From the NCBI GenBank assembly GCA_027532905.1, contig JAPZUA010000004.1, positions 370,570 through 434,569 on the forward strand: DNA of 64,000 bases, read 5' to 3'. This document shows, piece by piece, positions 59,814 to 64,000 of this stretch. Source of the stretch: Magnetospirillum sp. (GTDB lineage: Bacteria; Pseudomonadota; Alphaproteobacteria; CACIAM-22H2). The notes beneath the pieces are model-generated. The model was given only the letters and a program-made list of their open reading frames with translations, had not been told where the DNA came from and did not search any database. The translations under genes were made by a program, and so were the position numbers. Each line of letters starts with the position of its first letter. Position 1 is the stretch's first letter.

Positions 59814-59820
59814 TGTTCAG

Positions 59821-61116
59821 ATGAAAGAAGCCAATCAGCCCAACGCCGTGAACAGTTTTGTCCAGGTGAGCGTGGGGCATACGGTGTATTTTTACGCACA
59901 GCCTAGCGACCTGAAACCCTCCGTCTCCATCCCACCCCGGACCCCTGCGATCTTCAATTCGGACGGGTCGATTCACCGCGACGCGACGACTTACCTTTAT
60001 TCCCTTACGGGGATGTGCAGGCCCGGAACGTGGCGGGTTTACGCCTACTCGCTCGCGGGCTGGCTCGACTTTTTGGCCTATAGCGGCCGCGACTATCTGC
60101 GCGCTAGCCAGCAGGATTTAGAAATGTTCCGGGACATTCACGCCCAGGGCTCTGCGAAAACAGGGGAGGCGTTTTCCGGCGGCACAATCGGTCTGCGAAT
60201 GATCGTTGCTATCAAGTTTTGCCAGTTTTTGGCGGCTCGGGGTGACTACGTTGGCGATATCCTCTCGGGCGATTACCAGCGGCCAAGTAAGTCTCGCGCT
60301 CCGATCGACAGCGACTTGCTCGCCCACACTCGCACCGGCGAAGGTCGTTCGGGTGGTTACGCGGCTGTCCCGAGAGCCAAGGCAAGCCGCCCGATCCGGC
60401 CTTTGACGTATGACGAGCTCCGGGCCTTGCAAGAGGCCGCCGGCGAACCGCGCACGAGGGATCGCCTTGTGGTCGATATTGCTTGGAAAACCGGGCTGCG
60501 GCGGCAAGAAATCGCCGATTTGGATTACCTGCAGTTCATTAACGTTCTGCTCACCGGCGACCCTGAGGCTGTGCATCCAATTGAAGTGATCGGTAAAGGC
60601 AGCAAAGCCCGCAATGTCTTGTTTGATGAAGAGTTGGTGGCGGACATTCAGCACTACATCGCGAATGACAGGCTCTTTGCGACCCGCGCGCGGAGCGTCG
60701 CGCGTGACGGCGAGCGTGCGTTGTTGGTAACCAATGCTGCCACACGAAACGGCCAACCTGGTCGTCGTCTCAGTGCGAACAGACTGTGGGAAGTCGTCCA
60801 AAATTCAAGCGTGAAGGCGGGGTTGACCCTCGAAAAGCATTTTGAAGGAAAGGTTGTCGTCGAGGCCCGCGTCTCGCCGCACGACTTGAGGCACACGTTC
60901 GCGGTAATGTGTCTGGCCGGATTTATGGCGAACAACAAGACCGAGGACGGCCTCCTCCACATCCAGCAGCTTCTCGGCCACGCGCACTATTCGACGACGC
61001 GCAACGTCTATCTCAAAGAAGCCGGCATCTGGCTGCGCCGCGTCCGCGCCTCGCAACGCCCCGATGGCTATCAGCACGTGCGCCTGCCCGGCCAATTTAT
61101 GCGGAGGGGCCGCTGA
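59821..61116 (+). CDS. Tyrosine recombinase 1 of the trio
   Basis: 431-residue site-specific recombinase with an apparently complete catalytic set: Arg in KTGLRRQEI (about 224), Lys in GKGSKARNV, HDLRHTF (about 353), LGHAHYSTTRNVY with the second histidine and nucleophilic tyrosine (about 385-397). The N-terminal half holds a SAM-like DNA-binding domain with RPGTWRVYAYSLAGWLDFL. ATG 59821 is chosen; an ATG at 59776 and one at 59692 are also in frame. It ends in TGATG, overlapping the next start by one base. It probably catalyses integration and excision together with the other two. Confidence 0.88.
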   Translation: MKEANQPNAVNSFVQVSVGHTVYFYAQPSDLKPSVSIPPRTPAIFNSDGSIHRDATTYLYSLTGMCRPGTWRVYAYSLAGWLDFLAYSGRDYLRASQQDLEMFRDIHAQGSAKTGEAFSGGTIGLRMIVAIKFCQFLAARGDYVGDILSGDYQRPSKSRAPIDSDLLAHTRTGEGRSGGYAAVPRAKASRPIRPLTYDELRALQEAAGEPRTRDRLVVDIAWKTGLRRQEIADLDYLQFINVLLTGDPEAVHPIEVIGKGSKARNVLFDEELVADIQHYIANDRLFATRARSVARDGERALLVTNAATRNGQPGRRLSANRLWEVVQNSSVKAGLTLEKHFEGKVVVEARVSPHDLRHTFAVMCLAGFMANNKTEDGLLHIQQLLGHAHYSTTRNVYLKEAGIWLRRVRASQRPDGYQHVRLPGQFMRRGR

Positions 61117-63002
61117 TGCCCCCGAAAACTAAAAACGCGATGTTAGAGCTCGTCGAGCGGGCGCGTGACAAGCAGGGGGCCCGTGCGAATGTAGATGAAC
61201 TCAGCGCGTTCCGGCCCGAGACCCGTGTTGATCGGGGGGTGGGCGCGCAGGGGGAGTATTGCCGCGTTGTGTTTCCTGTCGCCGGCGGTGACCCAGAAGT
61301 ATACAACCTCTCTTATCTATGTGACTTTCCAAATCTTTGCGAACCATTGGCCGAAGCGTTCAAGCGCTGGGGCCCCGACAAGCAAGGAACGACACGCGAC
61401 ATCATCCGAACGGGCCTACGCCGCTCCTTCATCGAATTTCTCTCCGAGGAAAGCGCGTTCGAAATAGGCCTACAGTCGATCAATCGTGATCTATGGATGG
61501 CCTTCAAAGGATGGCTCGACAAGCCGCGGAGCGGTTCGTCGAACCCCTGGCATCCTAGCGTGCGCCGTCAATGTTTAAGCAATGTAATCACCTTGTTTGA
61601 GGCACTTGCGACACTGCCTAAGTGGTCGGACGAGGCTAGACGCATCGTGACGGAATTCCCGCGTGGGGCTTATCCGGGATCGGCCCGTAAGAACGTCCCG
61701 CGCGAAACATTGGAATGGTCGGATCTGCTCAAAATCAAAGCGGCAGCCGAGGCGGAAGTTCGGAAGATTGTGGCACGTCTCGACGAAGGTGAGCGCCTGA
61801 TCGCTGAGGGGCGCGAGAAACTTGCCCAGGGGAGCATCGATTTCTTTAAGGATGTTTCGGTCAGCCTCGCCGCGATCGACACACGTTACCCAGACGTCGT
61901 ACCCGACGAATACACAATGAAGCGCGATCTTCGGGCAGAGGGACCAGTCGGCGCGAAGCTCTTCAACGCGGTCAAGCGGCGGGGTTTTCTCACCTACACA
62001 AGCTCGCGCGGTGCACTATCGCGCGACCTAGTGCCGTTCGCGCTGCTGATTTCGATCGCTACTGGATTGAATGCCGAACAGGTTTTGACGCTCGAACTGA
62101 AGGACTTTGAGTTAGTCGACGATATGGGAGAACAGTTTATTATAATAAACGTCTTCAAAGATCGAGCCGGTTCATTCCAAAAAATTCGCAAGCCGGCTGG
62201 AGACCTCGATGGAATGGGGCTTGGCTATATTTTCGAGCAATTGAAGCGGGCGACTGAGCGCGCGCGTCGCAGTGCAGCGAGGGAATACAATGGCCGTTTT
62301 TTTGTGTTTCGGCCAGCTTGGGGTAGCGCTGTGGGCCGCAACGGATTTGGCACATCTCGTCAACCGGCCACAAGCGATCAAGTTTGGAGAAGTATTTTGG
62401 ATCGCTTCATCAGCGACAATGATTTGAAGCGCTTTAACTTGTCGCAAATTCGCCCGACCGTCGGGGACGATATCCAGCAGCGCTTCGGTGCGATCGAAGC
62501 GGCGGATTTTCTTGGCCATGAATCCGTCGATACAACCCGGAAATTCTACACGAGCGGCGCTACGCGCCGTCGCGGTCAAGCGCGGGTTGGCGAAGTCCAG
62601 CTTCTTTTTCATCGTTGGGCGCATTCCAAGGGCAAGATTGACCCGCGGAAGAATTACCGGGACGGCCGTGACAAGGGGGCGGCTACGCCGGGCTTTACTT
62701 GCCGAGACCCGCTTAATTCGCCGAGGCCAAATCAAAAAGCCGGGCAGCTTTGCCAAGCCTACGGCGAATGCGCTGCCTGCCCAAAGGCAGTCGCCTATCC
62801 GCATGATAGCATTGCGGCGAGCTATTACATCGCGCTGCAAAAAGCGATTTTTGACGCGGCTGGTTCGTTCGTCACACCGGCCGCGTGGCGCACAAAATGG
62901 GCCTCAATCGCCCTGAACCTCGAAGTGCTAATCTCCGCAATACCCGACGACGTGAAGGCCAAGATCAAACCTCTCCCGTACCCCTTGCCGAGCATCCGGT
63001 GA
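61116..63002 (+). CDS. Tyrosine recombinase 2 of the trio, large TnpB-like
   Basis: 628-residue recombinase-like protein. The N-terminal 270 residues are a DNA-binding and linker region; a long helical segment follows (about 200-250). The catalytic part is recognisable in ATGLNAEQVLTLELKDF (about residue 315) and DFLGHESVDTTRKFYTS (about 465), giving the tyrosine. The first catalytic arginine is not obvious in the ATGLNAEQ position, so activity may be altered. A cysteine cluster near the C-terminus (FTCRDP, LCQAYGECAACPKA) looks zinc-binding. GGAGGGGCC upstream is a good ribosome site. Length equals Tn554 TnpB-type proteins. Confidence 0.82.
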   Translation: MPPKTKNAMLELVERARDKQGARANVDELSAFRPETRVDRGVGAQGEYCRVVFPVAGGDPEVYNLSYLCDFPNLCEPLAEAFKRWGPDKQGTTRDIIRTGLRRSFIEFLSEESAFEIGLQSINRDLWMAFKGWLDKPRSGSSNPWHPSVRRQCLSNVITLFEALATLPKWSDEARRIVTEFPRGAYPGSARKNVPRETLEWSDLLKIKAAAEAEVRKIVARLDEGERLIAEGREKLAQGSIDFFKDVSVSLAAIDTRYPDVVPDEYTMKRDLRAEGPVGAKLFNAVKRRGFLTYTSSRGALSRDLVPFALLISIATGLNAEQVLTLELKDFELVDDMGEQFIIINVFKDRAGSFQKIRKPAGDLDGMGLGYIFEQLKRATERARRSAAREYNGRFFVFRPAWGSAVGRNGFGTSRQPATSDQVWRSILDRFISDNDLKRFNLSQIRPTVGDDIQQRFGAIEAADFLGHESVDTTRKFYTSGATRRRGQARVGEVQLLFHRWAHSKGKIDPRKNYRDGRDKGAATPGFTCRDPLNSPRPNQKAGQLCQAYGECAACPKAVAYPHDSIAASYYIALQKAIFDAAGSFVTPAAWRTKWASIALNLEVLISAIPDDVKAKIKPLPYPLPSIR

Positions 63003-63007
63003 CGCAC

Positions 63008-64000
63008 ATGCCCGCGCAGATCCGTCAACTCACGATCGCTAATCAATCGACCCAGACGATCATCCAATCGACTGCTTTGAAGCCGCTCTTTCTGCGCACC
63101 AATGCCGAGCTGAAAGACGCCTGGGTGTCGTCGCAGTCGCGGTGGTTCGATGTGCGTTGGGTGCTGGATGGCGATGTGCCGGGGCAGTCCAAAGGTTCTC
63201 GGTCGATCAAGTGGGACATCGAGATTGCCGATGGAGAATACCTCACCGCACCAGACCACGCAGAGATGCTCGATTGGTTGCGGCGGATCGTCTGGTCGTG
63301 CTTCACGAGCCCAGCACGTGGCCATCTCGCCGCGCCTGGTTCGGCGAGTCAGATTTCTAGCGGCACTAAGACGCTCGTTCGTTGGATGATGGAAACGAAG
63401 CGTCGCACGCCGGTCGAGCTAACGCGTGAGGCGTCGTGGGAGTTTGTCGAGGAATTACGGGACCTGTTGGACGCCGGTGACGACTCCGATTTGTCGCGGT
63501 CCCAGGTAAGCCCTTCCGTGCGGTTCTTTCAGCGCGTTTGGGAGCAAGCCCCTGTTATCAAAATCGAACGCGCCTCCACAATGCCGTTCGATGGACAATC
63601 GGTTGAGCAAGCCGTTTCACGAGTTACATCGCGCGAGATCGGCGAAATTCCACCGCTCCAGGACGAAGTGGCCATTCCCGTTCTTAACCAGGCAACGTTC
63701 TTTGTCCAATACGCTGCGAATGACATTTGCGAACTTCTTCATGCGTTCCAGACTGCGACGCCGCCAAATGGGGGCGTTAGCAGATACCCTCAAATGCTGG
63801 CACGACAAAAAGCCGCAAGGGCTTTCGAATTCACCATTCTTCCAGGTGCTTCCAAACCCTGGCATCCCCGGTTGTTCGAGCCAGGAGAAATCGGAAATAC
63901 GGTTCGCGCTTTGGTGGATAGCCTTAAAGCCGCCTGCGTAATTGTCATTCAGGCCACGACCGGCATGCGGATCAGCGAAATCTGCGGTATGCCTTTCGGG
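63008..64000 (+). CDS. Tyrosine recombinase 3 of the trio (partial)
   Basis: 331 codons open to the right edge. The N-terminal part is unfamiliar (SSQSRWFDVRWVLDGD, WDIEIADGEYL), with a possible DNA-binding region near residues 110-180. The frame reaches the catalytic arginine box as QATTGMRISEICGMP at the very edge, so the active site proper is outside the window. ATG 63008 or the in-frame GTG 62999, which overlaps the gene 2 stop (GTGA), can start it. It is the third coupled recombinase of the element. Confidence 0.8.
   Translation, partial: MPAQIRQLTIANQSTQTIIQSTALKPLFLRTNAELKDAWVSSQSRWFDVRWVLDGDVPGQSKGSRSIKWDIEIADGEYLTAPDHAEMLDWLRRIVWSCFTSPARGHLAAPGSASQISSGTKTLVRWMMETKRRTPVELTREASWEFVEELRDLLDAGDDSDLSRSQVSPSVRFFQRVWEQAPVIKIERASTMPFDGQSVEQAVSRVTSREIGEIPPLQDEVAIPVLNQATFFVQYAANDICELLHAFQTATPPNGGVSRYPQMLARQKAARAFEFTILPGASKPWHPRLFEPGEIGNTVRALVDSLKAACVIVIQATTGMRISEICGMPFG

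Larger units (their letters stand above)
59660..64000 (+). mobile_element. Integrative element with three tandem tyrosine recombinases (left part)
   Basis: The element begins inside the radical SAM gene and continues past the right edge. It carries an end inverted repeat, an AT-rich leader of about 130 bases and three head-to-tail recombinase genes whose ends touch or overlap. Base use changes here: more AT-rich codons and mixed third positions than in the neighbouring chromosome. Trio layouts of this kind occur in Tn554-like transposons, RIT elements and GInt-type islands; the sizes seen are closest in my recollection to Tn554/GInt types. Cargo is outside the window. Confidence 0.75.

Overview
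The window is high-GC chromosomal DNA, most likely from an alphaproteobacterium and possibly Rhodospirillales-like. Supporting marks are a GTTC-N7-GTTC LexA-type site, a PhaR/PhaA/PhaB/PhaC polyhydroxyalkanoate locus, HspQ, and small families such as DUF1192, DUF2125, DUF2783 and DUF4126. Genes are packed tightly on both strands with many 1-8 base overlaps. No tRNA, rRNA or CRISPR array was recognised. Genus-level placement is not supported by anything read here.

Positions 1-7,873 hold one long minus-strand operon. In transcription order it encodes a two-subunit lyase resembling (2R)-sulfolactate sulfo-lyase (SuyA, SuyB), a succinate dehydrogenase-type iron-sulfur protein with two small membrane anchors, a TauE/SafE anion exporter, a NitT/TauT-type ABC importer, and a two-subunit iron-sulfur fumarase/tartrate dehydratase cut by the window edge. 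A divergent GntR/UTRA regulator starts two bases after a perfect palindrome. Together the parts suggest import and breakdown of a sulfonated organic acid with sulfite export. A sulfonated C4 dicarboxylate such as sulfosuccinate would use every enzyme in the set; this is the main novel hypothesis.

Positions 8,600-36,900 are mixed metabolism: a nucleotide-cyclase-like protein, a thioesterase, a long pentapeptide-repeat protein, a gamma-glutamyltransferase homologue, and an aromatic/acyl-CoA catabolic group (PaaH-like dehydrogenase, 3-oxoadipyl-CoA-type thiolase, FAD monooxygenase with DUF2783). They also hold a TetR/Ohr pair with exact matching operators, 3-hydroxybutyrate dehydrogenase, MscS, HspQ, RecQ, a sugar-acid dehydratase, a PilZ protein coupled to an unknown 401-residue protein, a zinc-type CobW GTPase, a peptide-type binding protein and a KDPG-aldolase homologue. 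Two copies of a diverged 116-117 base dispersed repeat lie at 22,343 and 35,845.

Positions 36,964-59,360 contain signalling genes (a multi-PAS hybrid histidine kinase and a GGDEF/EAL protein), the PHA locus at 43,865-48,219 (short PhaC with a 160-residue partner, PhaA, PhaB and the repressor PhaR), ETF-ubiquinone oxidoreductase, a uracil-DNA glycosylase homologue, a soluble lytic transglycosylase, MoaB, two small glycosyltransferase-like genes and an aminoglycoside-phosphotransferase-fold kinase.

From about 59,660 to the right edge the window enters an integrative element. It interrupts a radical SAM gene that sits behind a LexA-type box, carries an inverted repeat at its left end, and encodes three tandem, translationally coupled tyrosine recombinases. 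The third is cut by the window edge, so the cargo lies outside.
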